Assembly: GCF_900343125.1 (NCBI RefSeq)
Contig: NZ_OPYL01000001.1
Span: forward strand, 558,001-622,000
Length of the DNA: 64,000 bases
Direction of reading: 5' to 3'
Origin: Dysgonomonas sp. Marseille-P4361
GTDB lineage: Bacteria > Bacteroidota > Bacteroidia > Bacteroidales > Dysgonomonadaceae
Shown here: positions 55,520 to 64,000 of the stretch, one piece after another
Position numbering within the stretch: the stretch's first letter is position 1
How the letters are laid out: each line of letters begins with the position of its first letter
The notes under the pieces: generated by a model
Told to the model about the DNA's origin: nothing
Seen by the model: the letters and a program-made list of their open reading frames with translations, nothing else
Database searches by the model: none
Position numbers and translations under genes: made by a program

Positions 55520-56525
55520 ATGAAACAAACTAATGTCCTTTCTTATGAGGATGCCTTTAGGAAATTTACACTAGGAGTCTTATTTATTATAATAGCGTCT
55601 TATGTCGTTGGAGGGTTTCTTTATCCTCTCCCTTATCCTATAAATTATTTTTTTCTGATAGGGGGAATTCTTAATATTGCCCCTATTATTGTAGTATTTA
55701 CAGTACCTATGGTTTATCTACGGAAAGTAATAAAGGCATTTCTGGCAATTATTATTATTCCTATCTACATAATAACTGTAATTTGCTTGCTAAAGGCTGT
55801 TGTTACTCCTCTGTTTTGGTTTATGGCATTGCCTATCTATATATATGCAGTATTTCCTTCGGGTAAAATACTTAGATGGTTAATAATATATGTAGGTTTC
55901 GTATTATCCAGTGTTGTTTTAGCCTTCATCTTGCAATATGTATTGTACGACAACGAACTTGTGGTTTATTATTCACTGTCGCTTTATCAAGCTCTACTGA
56001 CCGAGTTAGTGAATAGTTTTTTTGCTCTTATAATGATTTGTTATAGCTTGTATTATATACACAAATTTCATCAAATTGAGATGGATAGTCTGCTTTCTTC
56101 ATCTTCCCATATAGGAGAGAGAGTCTCTACCGTAGCTTTTGGCTTGGAGGATGAAGAATACGACAATAAAAAGTATGAACAGATTTACGAGCAGATAGAA
56201 AACTACTTAGAATCCAAAGAACCCTATCTTAGTCCTGATTTTAGAATCTCTCAGATGGCATTTGAACTTGGTGTAAATGTCGTCTATTTGGCAAAGGCTA
56301 TCCGTTATAAGAAAGATATGAACTTCAATAATCTGATCAATCATTATAGGATTGAGAAGGTGAAAAAGTTGATTGCAGGCAATGGATCAAAATATACAAT
56401 AGAATATATACCTTTCGTCGGGCTTTAAGAGCCAGTCTTCTTTTAATCGGGCTTTTAAGCTGCATATGAATACTACACCTTCCGAATATTATAAAATGAT
56501 TGAGTTGGCTAATGATGAAGACTAG
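55520..56525 (+). pseudogene. multi-TM AraC-type regulator, frameshifted in the last DNA-binding helix region
   Basis: From the ATG at 55520 (MKQTNVLSYEDAF) about six membrane helices (to about residue 180) precede a cytoplasmic AraC/HTH_18 domain (FRISQMAFELGVNVVYLAKAIRY). The frame then stops at 56428 after YTIEYIPFVGL. Restoring one TA unit after 56410 gives IEYIYLSSGFKSQSSFNRAFKLHMNTTPSEYYK and a stop at 56523-56525, a normal AraC ending. The present frame thus lacks half of the second helix-turn-helix. It has no TPR region, unlike the other four regulators, but the same divergent placement. Lost TA repeat, reversible slippage or sequence error cannot be told apart here. The longer opening at 55397 precedes the ACACAC leader and is unlikely. 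Confidence 0.8.
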
Positions 56526-56861
56526 CTTTTGTTGATTATCGCCAAATTTACATTTACACTATATAATAATATTTAGTCAGGATACTCCTTCTTTACGTAC
56601 GAAGGAGTATTGTTGCATGTCGAAGTATATCAGTCGAATATATGTGCTTATTTTGAAAGAGGGATAGTCTCTTAAGTGTTAAAAACGACGAAACTCAAAT
56701 TATATTTTTGTTTAGTAAACATTTGGATGGCTAAAATTGTTATTTTTGCATATAGTTTTCCTTAGTGGTAAAATCTAGGTGTTTTGCACATACAATATCC
56801 TCAATTGCATTCGCTTATTGTTGTTTTTGCTGACTAAATGCTAGGGCTTAAGTAACGTGGC
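56526..56861. other. intergenic region before the ECF sigma gene
   Basis: It contains a 10-bp hairpin (ATACTCCTTC at 56582 with GAAGGAGTAT at 56601), which may end the regulator transcript though its T-tract is poor, and -7-like TATTTTTG at 56703 and 56741 (a TTTG 15 bases before the latter). No gene was seen. Confidence 0.5.
56741..56748 (+). promoter_or_regulatory. possible -7 element for the ECF sigma gene
   Basis: TATTTTTG fits TAnnTTTG; the TTTG upstream is 15 bases away, shorter than usual. A leader of about 105 bases would result. Confidence 0.3.
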
Positions 56862-57371
56862 ATGAATAAACGGTTCGAGACTTATTTTATAGAAAACTAC
56901 CCAAAAGTGAAATCTTTTGCAATACGTATTCTTTTGTCAGAACAGGATGCAGAAGATATAACTCAAGATGTATTTTTGAGAATCTTAGACATGCCCGAGC
57001 TATGGGAAGAAGAAGCTTCTATCAATCCGGGTTTTCTCTATACAATAACACGAAATCATATTTTCAACTTGCTAAAAAGAAGATCCTTAGAACGCAGACA
57101 TCAAGAAAGTTTGTTTGAGAAGGGACTACTTATTGAAGAATTCGGCTTGGAGGAGAATATTCATGCTAAGGAATTAGAAGTTTTGGCTATGGATACCATT
57201 GAAAAAATGCCGGAGCAAAGAAAAAAGATTTTTAAGATGAGTCGTTTTGAAGGTAAGACAAATAAGGAAATATCTGAAAATCTGGAACTTTCGGTAAGGA
57301 CCGTAGAGCGTCACATCTATTTAGCATTAAGCGAACTTAAAAAAGTTTTATTTTTATTAGTTTTCTATTGA
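56862..57371 (+). CDS. ECF-type sigma-70 factor
   Basis: The 169-residue protein has ECF region 2 (YPKVKSFAIRILLSEQDAEDITQDVFLRILD, FLYTITRNHIFNLLKRR) and region 4 (MPEQRKKIFKMSRFEGKTNKEISENLELSVRTVERHIYLALSELKK). It directs RNA polymerase to the promoter of the cognate SusC/SusD genes when its FecR partner, 58 bases downstream, releases it. The arrangement sigma - FecR - STN-SusC - SusD is the usual Bacteroidetes trans-envelope signalling unit. Confidence 0.94.
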   Translation: MNKRFETYFIENYPKVKSFAIRILLSEQDAEDITQDVFLRILDMPELWEEEASINPGFLYTITRNHIFNLLKRRSLERRHQESLFEKGLLIEEFGLEENIHAKELEVLAMDTIEKMPEQRKKIFKMSRFEGKTNKEISENLELSVRTVERHIYLALSELKKVLFLLVFY

Positions 57372-57429
57372 GTAGTTGAAGCCTTTCGATTGTCTTATAT
57401 ATATAGAGCCATCTAATATATAGGGATAA

Positions 57430-58389
57430 ATGAAAGGAAATATCAATAAACTAATAGACCTTTTTAGGAAAAGCGCAGGATCAAAGTCTTCAATTGAAGA
57501 TTTTCACGATTGGTTAATCGATAACGATCAAGCTGAAGTAAAAGAAGAAACCTTGCGTCAACTATGGGAAGAACCTAATTCTATCTCAAAAGAGGATTCT
57601 TTAGTTGCATATAATTCTTTTAAAGAAAAGTATCTTCCAAAACAATCTAATAATAAACGATTAATAGTGTGGCGTTATGCCGCGGCTATCGTCGCCCTCA
57701 TTTGTATTTCTACAGCATATATCTTTACCCAAAAACCAGATGTCGATGTTGTTTTTGTCGAAAACTACTCATCTGTAGGAAAAGTGAATACAATAGAACT
57801 CCCGGATGGAAGTGTTGTTACTACAAACTCTACATCTATCCTAGTTTATCCCGAAGATTTCGGGAAAACAAATAGAACAATCTATTTGACAGGAGAAGCT
57901 AATTTCAAGGTAAAGAAAAACGAAAAAGTACCTTTCATCGTAAAGTCTAAAGACTTTGCTGTTACTGCCTTAGGTACTGAATTTAATGTGGCTTCTTATC
58001 CAAATGACAATTTTTATAAAACTACCCTAATTCAAGGAAGTATCAAGATCGAAAATCCGGAAGCAGATGTAGAACGCATCCTTGCCGTTAATGAACAATT
58101 CTCCTATAACAGAGAAACATCTCAGTATTCTATACTAGAAACGAATGTAGATGATGTTACTGCATGGCAAAGAGGGGAACTTGTCTTTAGAGAAGCGACG
58201 ATCGCAGATATAGTGAAAGTTTTAGAAAGGAGATACGAAGTTGTTTTCCATAATAACTCAAAAAATAAAGATGTCTACAACTTCAGATTCCAAGATGATG
58301 CTCCCTTGGAGAAAGTATTAGAAGTGGTGAAGAATGTGGCTGAAAATTTCAAATACAAACTAGTAAACGACATATGTTATATCTATTAA
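57430..58389 (+). CDS. FecR-family anti-sigma factor
   Basis: The 319-residue protein has a cytoplasmic N-terminal sigma-binding part, one membrane segment at about 82-100 (WRYAAAIVALICISTAYIF), the FecR domain (TIELPDGSVVTTNSTSILVYPEDFG, IYLTGEANFKVKKN, FAVTALGTEFNVASYPND) and a C-terminal DUF4974-type STN-like domain (ATIADIVKVLERRYEVVF). It receives the substrate signal from the STN domain of the SusC protein at 58521. Confidence 0.94.
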   Translation: MKGNINKLIDLFRKSAGSKSSIEDFHDWLIDNDQAEVKEETLRQLWEEPNSISKEDSLVAYNSFKEKYLPKQSNNKRLIVWRYAAAIVALICISTAYIFTQKPDVDVVFVENYSSVGKVNTIELPDGSVVTTNSTSILVYPEDFGKTNRTIYLTGEANFKVKKNEKVPFIVKSKDFAVTALGTEFNVASYPNDNFYKTTLIQGSIKIENPEADVERILAVNEQFSYNRETSQYSILETNVDDVTAWQRGELVFREATIADIVKVLERRYEVVFHNNSKNKDVYNFRFQDDAPLEKVLEVVKNVAENFKYKLVNDICYIY

Positions 58390-58455
58390 TAAAAAAATTA
58401 AAATCTAAGAGCCTATGAAGAAAATTGAATGAACGGAAAAAATTACACAGTCTAA

Positions 58456-58494
58456 TCAAACCTAACTTGATTTTATTCAAGTACTCAAACCTAA
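58456..58494 (+). repeat. direct repeat TCAAACCTAA in the SusC leader
   Basis: TCAAACCTAA occurs at 58456-58465 and 58485-58494, 29 bases apart, just before the SusC start at 58521. It might belong to the ECF promoter or a leader structure; I cannot tell which. Confidence 0.35.
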
Positions 58495-58520
58495 ATTATT
58501 AACTTTAAATGTAATAACTT

Positions 58521-61500
58521 ATGACTATTTTTCGTGTTAAGTCACGTCTTACGCTACTATGCCTCGTACTTATGTTTTCCTTTGGAGCAGTTTTTGCTCA
58601 AAATGGTAATGTAAGGATCTCTATCAATAAAAATAAAATGACGATAAAGGAGGCTCTAAGAGAAGTAGAAAGACAATCGAAGATGTCGGTTGCATACAAC
58701 CAATCTAAACTGAATGATACCGAATTAGTTGACCTTAATGTGTCGGACAAACCATTAAGCGATGTTCTAGATCAAATACTATCGAAAACCGGGTTTAGCT
58801 ATCAAATAGCAGATGATCAAATCATGATCGTTACTCCTAAAAAAGCTCAAACTCCTGACACAAAGACTATAAAAGGAACTGTTGTGGACGATCAAGGGGA
58901 ACCAATAATTGGAGCCACTGTGATGGTTAAAGGAACAAAAACAGGAACTATCACAGATATAGATGGTAATTATACAATTGCTGCTAGTGAAAATGATGTT
59001 TTACAGTTTTCTTATCTAGGTTTCCAACCCAAAGAAGTAAAAGTAGGCAACAATACAACGATTGATGTTACAATGAGTGTTGATACAAAACAGCTAGATG
59101 CTGTAGTTGTAACAGCATTAGGTATCACTCGTGCCGAAAAAGCGTTGAGCTACAATGTTCAGGAAATTACGAATGATGACCTGACAACCGTGAAAGATGT
59201 AAACTTCATGAACTCTTTAGCAGGTAAAGTTGCCGGAGTAAACATCAACTCATCTGCCGGTGCAGGAGGTGCAACACGTGTTGTAATGCGTGGTGTGAAA
59301 TCTATTACCAAAGACAATAACGCTCTTTATGTTATCGATGGTGTGCCTATCTATAATACTAGTGGTGGTGCTATTGATAAAAATTACACTTATGCAGATC
59401 AACCAAGAGGAGAAGGTATTTCTGACCTTAACCCTGATGATATAGAAAGCTTATCAGTACTAACAGGACCAGCTGCTGCTGCATTGTATGGATCTAGTGC
59501 TGCTAATGGTGCTATAATTATTACAACTAAAAAAGGAGAAGCGGGAAAACCTAAGATCACAGTGTCTAATCAGCTTACTTTCTCCGATCCTATTACATAT
59601 TATGATTTCCAAAACAGATATGGAGCTGCTGAGAACCAATTTAGAAGCTGGGGTAACAGAGCTGATGGATTGACAGATAACAGATTGGATTTCTTTAAAA
59701 CCGGCTTGATAAATCAAACATCAGTTAGTTTATCGGTGGGTAGTGAAAAGAATCAGACTTATGCTTCATTCTCTCACTCTTTCTCGGAAGGTGTTATCCC
59801 TGAGAATAAATATAATAAGAGTAATTTGACAGTACGTAATACAACAAACTTCCTTGACGATAAATTGACTCTCGATTATGGATTCAGTTATATCAAACAA
59901 TCTGACGAAAATATCGTCGGACAAGGTTTGTACTATAATCCTATACCTATTGTATATGCATTCCCTGTAGGAGGAGATTTGCTTTCGTACAAAAATTTCG
60001 AGACTTACGATTCGGGTAAAGGATATAATGTCCAAAACTGGCCACAAGAATATGCCGGAATCTTAGATTCTCAAAATCCATATTGGTTATTAAACAGAAT
60101 GCCAAGAACTAACGACAGAGATCGTTATATGGTGAATGTGAATTTGAAATATAAAATAACAGACTGGTTGAATGTTGCAGGGCGTGTAAGAATGGATAAC
60201 TCGCGTAATGAGCAAGAGAGCAGACTCTATGCAAGCACAGACTCTAAATTTAGTGATAATCCTAAAACAGGTAAACTGAAGACAATTACAGATGACGACA
60301 AGCAAACTTATGCTGACGTTATTATGAGTATTAATAAGTCTTTTGATAAGTTCTCAATTAATGCTATTGTTGGAGGAAGTTATTCTGATATGAAGTCAAT
60401 CTCTAAAGGATTGAAAGGTCCTCTAATGGTTCCTAACTATTTTGCAATGACAAATATAGATATGAAAGCTTCTAAAACCGTGCCTGTATATACTGGATGG
60501 CATCAACAAGACCAATCTGTATTTGCTAGTTTTGAAGCAGGTTATAAGAATATGCTATATCTAACTCTGACAGGACGTAACGACTGGTCTTCTCCATTGG
60601 CTAGAACAAAAAATTTATCTTTCTTCTATCCATCAGTAGGTTTGTCATTCCTAATGTCAGAAGCAGTAAAACTTCCGGAGCAAATTTCGTATCTACAACT
60701 TAAAGCTTCTTATTCATCAGTAGGTTCTCCTATTCCTAGAAATCTTTCTATTGTTACTTATCCTTACAACGAGAGTAATCGTCACTTTGAATCAAGTAGT
60801 TTCTTACCTCTGTCGGATATGAAGCCGGAGAGAACAAACTCTTGGGAACTTGGGGTGTCTTCTAAATTGTTCGGAAACAAATTAAACTTTGATTTCACAT
60901 ATTATCATTCAAATACGATTAACCAAACTCTAGCACTGAATATATCTGCTATGTCTTTGTATAATAAAATGTATGTACAAGCAGGAGATGTGCGTAATGA
61001 TGGTATAGAGTTGGCAATAGGTACTGACCTTAAGCTTGGAAATGTAAATTGGAACTCAAGCTTTACAGCAGGATACAACAATAATAAGATACTGAAACTG
61101 ATAGATGAAAATGCAACAGTAGATGTAGATGGAGAAAAAATTGCTGTAGGGAATATGTTTAACGGTGAAAGAGAGGCTATTGGTACTTCTATTTATCGCT
61201 TGAATGTAGGTGGTACTATGGGTGATTTGTATGCTCAGAAACGCATGAAATTAGACGAAAATGGTAACCCTGTACTAGATGCTACGGAAAAATATCCGAT
61301 CCTAGAAGATACAGAAGAATATCTAGGAACAGTATTACCTAAATGGAATCTCGGTTTCAGAAATTCTTTCACTTGGAAAGACTTTAATTTCGGCTTTATG
61401 ATTTCAGGACGCTTTGGTGGTATCGTAATGTCTCCAACAGAAGCTACTCTTGATGGATACGGAGTAACTGAAAAAACAGCTATTGCACGCGACAGAGGTT

Positions 61501-61829
61501 ATGTAAAAGTAGGTAATGTGGTTTTCGACCCTAAAGACTATTATGAAACCGTAGGGTCAAAAGACGGATTATTATCAGACTATGTTTATAAAGCAGATAA
61601 TATTCGACTACAAGAAATCAGCTTAGGATATACAATCCCTAAAAAAGTGTTTAATGACAAACTGAAATTAAACCTGTCTCTTGTTGCAAGCAATCTGTTT
61701 ATTCTTTATAAAGATGCTCCTTTCGATCCTGAAGTAACAGGAAGTACTGGTACTTTCTATCAAGGAGTAGATTTCTTTATGCAACCTACTACAAGAAACA
61801 TTGGTTTTAGTGTGAAAGCTGAATTTTAA
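58521..61829 (+). CDS. STN-containing SusC-like TonB-dependent transducer/transporter
   Basis: The 1102-residue product has a signal peptide ending AVFAQ, an STN domain at about 30-105 (KMTIKEALREVERQSKMSVAYNQ, SDVLDQILSKTGFSYQIADDQIMIV), a carboxypeptidase-regulatory-like domain (IKGTVVDDQGEPIIGATVMV), a plug (VVMRGVKSITKDNNALYVIDGVP, AAALYGSSAANGAIIITTKKGE) and a barrel ending IGFSVKAEF. The STN domain transmits occupancy to FecR, unlike the two other SusC proteins here. SusD starts 14 bases later. Confidence 0.96.
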   Translation: MTIFRVKSRLTLLCLVLMFSFGAVFAQNGNVRISINKNKMTIKEALREVERQSKMSVAYNQSKLNDTELVDLNVSDKPLSDVLDQILSKTGFSYQIADDQIMIVTPKKAQTPDTKTIKGTVVDDQGEPIIGATVMVKGTKTGTITDIDGNYTIAASENDVLQFSYLGFQPKEVKVGNNTTIDVTMSVDTKQLDAVVVTALGITRAEKALSYNVQEITNDDLTTVKDVNFMNSLAGKVAGVNINSSAGAGGATRVVMRGVKSITKDNNALYVIDGVPIYNTSGGAIDKNYTYADQPRGEGISDLNPDDIESLSVLTGPAAAALYGSSAANGAIIITTKKGEAGKPKITVSNQLTFSDPITYYDFQNRYGAAENQFRSWGNRADGLTDNRLDFFKTGLINQTSVSLSVGSEKNQTYASFSHSFSEGVIPENKYNKSNLTVRNTTNFLDDKLTLDYGFSYIKQSDENIVGQGLYYNPIPIVYAFPVGGDLLSYKNFETYDSGKGYNVQNWPQEYAGILDSQNPYWLLNRMPRTNDRDRYMVNVNLKYKITDWLNVAGRVRMDNSRNEQESRLYASTDSKFSDNPKTGKLKTITDDDKQTYADVIMSINKSFDKFSINAIVGGSYSDMKSISKGLKGPLMVPNYFAMTNIDMKASKTVPVYTGWHQQDQSVFASFEAGYKNMLYLTLTGRNDWSSPLARTKNLSFFYPSVGLSFLMSEAVKLPEQISYLQLKASYSSVGSPIPRNLSIVTYPYNESNRHFESSSFLPLSDMKPERTNSWELGVSSKLFGNKLNFDFTYYHSNTINQTLALNISAMSLYNKMYVQAGDVRNDGIELAIGTDLKLGNVNWNSSFTAGYNNNKILKLIDENATVDVDGEKIAVGNMFNGEREAIGTSIYRLNVGGTMGDLYAQKRMKLDENGNPVLDATEKYPILEDTEEYLGTVLPKWNLGFRNSFTWKDFNFGFMISGRFGGIVMSPTEATLDGYGVTEKTAIARDRGYVKVGNVVFDPKDYYETVGSKDGLLSDYVYKADNIRLQEISLGYTIPKKVFNDKLKLNLSLVASNLFILYKDAPFDPEVTGSTGTFYQGVDFFMQPTTRNIGFSVKAEF

Positions 61830-61832
61830 TAA

Positions 61833-61838
61833 AGGAGG
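61833..61838 (+). promoter_or_regulatory. Shine-Dalgarno site of the SusD gene
   Basis: AGGAGG stands five bases before the ATG at 61844, an unusually strong ribosome binding site for this phylum. It supports this start, although the protein has a long N-tail before its lipoprotein signal. Confidence 0.7.
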
Positions 61839-61843
61839 AAAAA

Positions 61844-63484
61844 ATGAAAGATTTTATAAAATATAGAACATTAAAAAACAGTCTGAAACTGCTTTGGGCT
61901 GTAATGATCGTTGCATTGGTAAGCTCGTGTACGGATAAATTTGAAGAATACAATAGAAATCCGGGAGAACCTACTGTTGAAGACTTGATGGAAGGGCACT
62001 ATCTAATCAAATTGCAATTCCCTACATTGATTAATTATGCATTTCCTGTACAGGAAAATAGTTATCAGTTGACCGAGAACTTTATCGGAGCTGTTTATGG
62101 ACGTTATTTCAATATTGCTAATTCAAATTGGAGAAATCATTTCCAAACGTTCAACGCTCAAGACAATTGGCTCTATACTCCAATAGAAGATACTTATAAA
62201 TATATTGCTCGTAGTTTCTATGAAGTAGAAAAGATCTCAGTAGATAAAGAAGAGTACCAGCATCTATATAATTTTGCTAGAATATTGAAAGTGACAGCTT
62301 TCCAGCGTTTAACAGATATGTATGGACCTCTTCCTTATTCTCAGCTAAGTGCAGGGAATTTGCTGGCTGAGTACGACGATCAGGAAACAATTTATAAAAC
62401 AATGTTTAATGAATTGGATGAAGCAATAGCTGTCCTGACTCAGCATTATAAAGACAATCCTAATTACAAAGGAGATAGCGATGTTTTTGATGCCATATAT
62501 GGTAATGACTATAAGAAATGGGTTATTTATGCTAATACATTGAAGCTAAGAATGGCGATGAGAATTCGCTATGCTAACCCTGAGTTGGCAAAAGAGAAAG
62601 CCGAAGCTGCAGTTGCACATGAATTTGGAGTAATGAACTCAAACGAAGATAATGCAAATAATGCATTCAACCCGAACGGTTTGTACAAGGTTGCTGTAGA
62701 GTGGAGCGATTCTAGAGTATGTGCTGATATTGTTAGCTATATGAAAGGTTATGCAGACCCTAGATTGAGCCAGTACTTTACAAAAGTAAATCTTGGTCCT
62801 GATGCTACACCGACAGAAGAATATGTAGGAGTTCGTTCTGGTATTACAATTGCATCTCAGGATATCACAAGACGATATTCTACTGCAAATACTAGTGCAG
62901 ATGACTTAAATCTGATTATGCCAGCTTCTGAGTCTTATTTTCTTCGTGCCGAAGGAGCTTTGTTAGGCTGGAATATGAAGGGGACAGCACAACAGTTTTA
63001 TGAAGAAGGTATTCGTATTTCTTTTGCTCAATGGGGAGTCGTTGACGAAGAAGCAATAAATGCGTATATATCTAACAATAAAAATGTGCCGGCTGATTAT
63101 CCGCAACCTGAAAATAAGCTTCTAATCGACCCTAAGGTTAATTATGCAGTGAAGAACCAATCTAAGGCCTTAATAAAATGGGATGAGGGTGCAGACCTAG
63201 AGAAAAAATTAGAAAAAATCATTACTCAAAAATGGATCGCAATATATCCTAATGGCCAAGAAGCATGGAGCGAACATAGACGTACCGGTTATCCTAAGTT
63301 TTTCCCAGTGTTGGTTAATATGAGCGGAGACCCTCTTTTGGCAGATGGAGTAGCATCCAGAATTCCATATCCTACTATCGAAAAAAATAAGCCAACTTAT
63401 CCTAAGGTGAAAGAATCTTTAGGAGGCGAGGATAACTATAGCACAAAACTTTGGTGGGATAAGAAGCCTAACAAGAACAAATAG
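61844..63484 (+). CDS. SusD-like lipoprotein of the ECF-controlled locus
   Basis: The 546-residue lipoprotein (Cys29 in ALVSSCTDKFEEYNRNP) belongs to the SusD branch with NPGEPTVEDLMEGHYLIKLQFPT at the start, RILKVTAFQRLTDMYGPLPYSQ, an AEGALLGWN block and WIAIYPNGQEAWSEHRRTGYPKF near the end. This form is the one commonly paired with STN-SusC proteins in N-glycan loci. It caps the barrel encoded just upstream. Confidence 0.94.
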   Translation: MKDFIKYRTLKNSLKLLWAVMIVALVSSCTDKFEEYNRNPGEPTVEDLMEGHYLIKLQFPTLINYAFPVQENSYQLTENFIGAVYGRYFNIANSNWRNHFQTFNAQDNWLYTPIEDTYKYIARSFYEVEKISVDKEEYQHLYNFARILKVTAFQRLTDMYGPLPYSQLSAGNLLAEYDDQETIYKTMFNELDEAIAVLTQHYKDNPNYKGDSDVFDAIYGNDYKKWVIYANTLKLRMAMRIRYANPELAKEKAEAAVAHEFGVMNSNEDNANNAFNPNGLYKVAVEWSDSRVCADIVSYMKGYADPRLSQYFTKVNLGPDATPTEEYVGVRSGITIASQDITRRYSTANTSADDLNLIMPASESYFLRAEGALLGWNMKGTAQQFYEEGIRISFAQWGVVDEEAINAYISNNKNVPADYPQPENKLLIDPKVNYAVKNQSKALIKWDEGADLEKKLEKIITQKWIAIYPNGQEAWSEHRRTGYPKFFPVLVNMSGDPLLADGVASRIPYPTIEKNKPTYPKVKESLGGEDNYSTKLWWDKKPNKNK

Positions 63485-63517
63485 TAGATAATATTGATAC
63501 TAAAAATGATATTAGAA

Positions 63518-64000
63518 ATGAAAAAAACAAATTATATATTATCCTTAAAATCTTTATTGATGTCTGCTCTCGTAATACTATGTGTTACGAGTTGCGAAGA
63601 CGATAAAGTTGATCTGGGAGAGAATTATGGTTTTGCTTATTCTCAAGAAGCCATTGCTCAGAAAATTAATATGGAGCTCGAAGAAGAGAAGACCATTGAT
63701 AAGTCTTTCAATTTTGTATTGAGACGAGAAGCAGTAGAGGAAGTGCAAGTTTCATATAAATATGATGAGACGCTAATTGATGTAATAAACAAAAAAGCCA
63801 ACAAGAACTATAAAGTGTTCCCTAAAGAACTCTACACCCTCTCTAAAGAAGAAGTGTCTATTTTGCCGGGTAAAACCTTGTCAGACTCAGTAGAATTGAA
63901 TATCAAATATGGGAAAGGCTTGGAGGAGAACGTAGAATATATTATTCCTCTAAAAGCAACAGTGTTAAAAGGGAATATATCTATACCTGAAAAAGATTCA
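63518..64000 (+). CDS. DUF1735-type surface lipoprotein (C-terminus cut by window edge)
   Basis: The frame from 63518 is open to the window edge (161 codons); an in-frame ATG at 63506 is possible. It has a lipoprotein signal (LVILCVTSCEDDKVDLGE) and a mature beta-sandwich with FNFVLRREAVEEVQVSYKYDE, YTLSKEEVSILPGKTLSDSVELNI and YIIPLKATVLKG, matching the DUF1735/BT_3987-N-like pattern in which YxLS..V.I..G...S..V.L repeats. Such proteins follow SusD in loci for high-mannose N-glycans, often with a C-terminal LamG or GH18 domain that cannot be seen here. Confidence 0.75.
   Translation, partial: MKKTNYILSLKSLLMSALVILCVTSCEDDKVDLGENYGFAYSQEAIAQKINMELEEEKTIDKSFNFVLRREAVEEVQVSYKYDETLIDVINKKANKNYKVFPKELYTLSKEEVSILPGKTLSDSVELNIKYGKGLEENVEYIIPLKATVLKGNISIPEKDS

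Noticed and set aside
1-64000. CRISPR arrays, prophage and conjugative genes
   Set aside because: No regular spacer-repeat pattern and no phage or transfer proteins were found.

Overview
The window is AT-rich DNA of a Bacteroidales bacterium, most likely a Dysgonomonas-like member of the order (inference). Three SusC/SusD-type outer-membrane glycan uptake pairs, lipoproteins with acidic residues after the lipid cysteine, an ECF-sigma/FecR/STN-SusC cascade, FISUMP proteins, one promoter with the Bacteroidetes TTTG / TAnnTTTG form and a mostly Shine-Dalgarno-free gene arrangement all point there. No rRNA, tRNA, CRISPR array or complete mobile element was recognised.

Layout. 1-2.0 kb: the N-terminal part of a DUF6734-type protein running off the left edge, then a decayed IS3-family element (850-1987). 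2.5-7.9 kb: a SusC/SusD pair with a small third lipoprotein and no enzyme. 8.3-23.4 kb and 33.5-36.8 kb, with an outlier at 54-56.5 kb: secreted proteins sharing one N-terminal module (signal peptide ending ..AQVT(I/V/M)GS, then P..G.LL(D/E)(L/I)K, a LPRV block, an IGLVVYN block and a WDG..W block) but with different C-termini (plant-type LRR, BACON-like plus FISUMP, FISUMP, an unrelated beta-rich domain). These six genes lie next to five membrane-spanning AraC-type regulators, four of them TPR-TM-AraC. 23.8-33.4 kb: a HlyD/ABC/permease/TolC export operon with its own NtrC-type response regulator and histidine kinase, and a candidate sigma-54 promoter in front. 36.8-51.0 kb: an alpha-mannan-type polysaccharide utilisation locus on the minus strand (surface lipoprotein, GH76, SusC, SusD, DUF3823, then a GH-like protein and GH92), divergent from an unusual membrane regulator with a kelch-like sensor and a SARP-like winged-helix/BTAD output. 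56.9-64 kb: ECF sigma, FecR anti-sigma, STN-containing SusC, SusD and a truncated DUF1735-type lipoprotein, an order like known high-mannose N-glycan loci.

How it fits together. The two carbohydrate loci on the right suggest foraging on mannose-rich glycans. The module proteins and their adjacent membrane AraC regulators look like an expanded, modular set of secreted proteins, each under a local one-component sensor; most of these genes share an ACACA-rich leader just before the start codon, and some share upstream boxes. Three genes are broken by one small change each: a 1-nt slip in the regulator at 10.5-12.3 kb, a stop codon in the ABC permease at 25.7 kb, and a lost TA unit in the regulator at 55.5 kb. 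These may be decay, phase-variable states or sequence errors.
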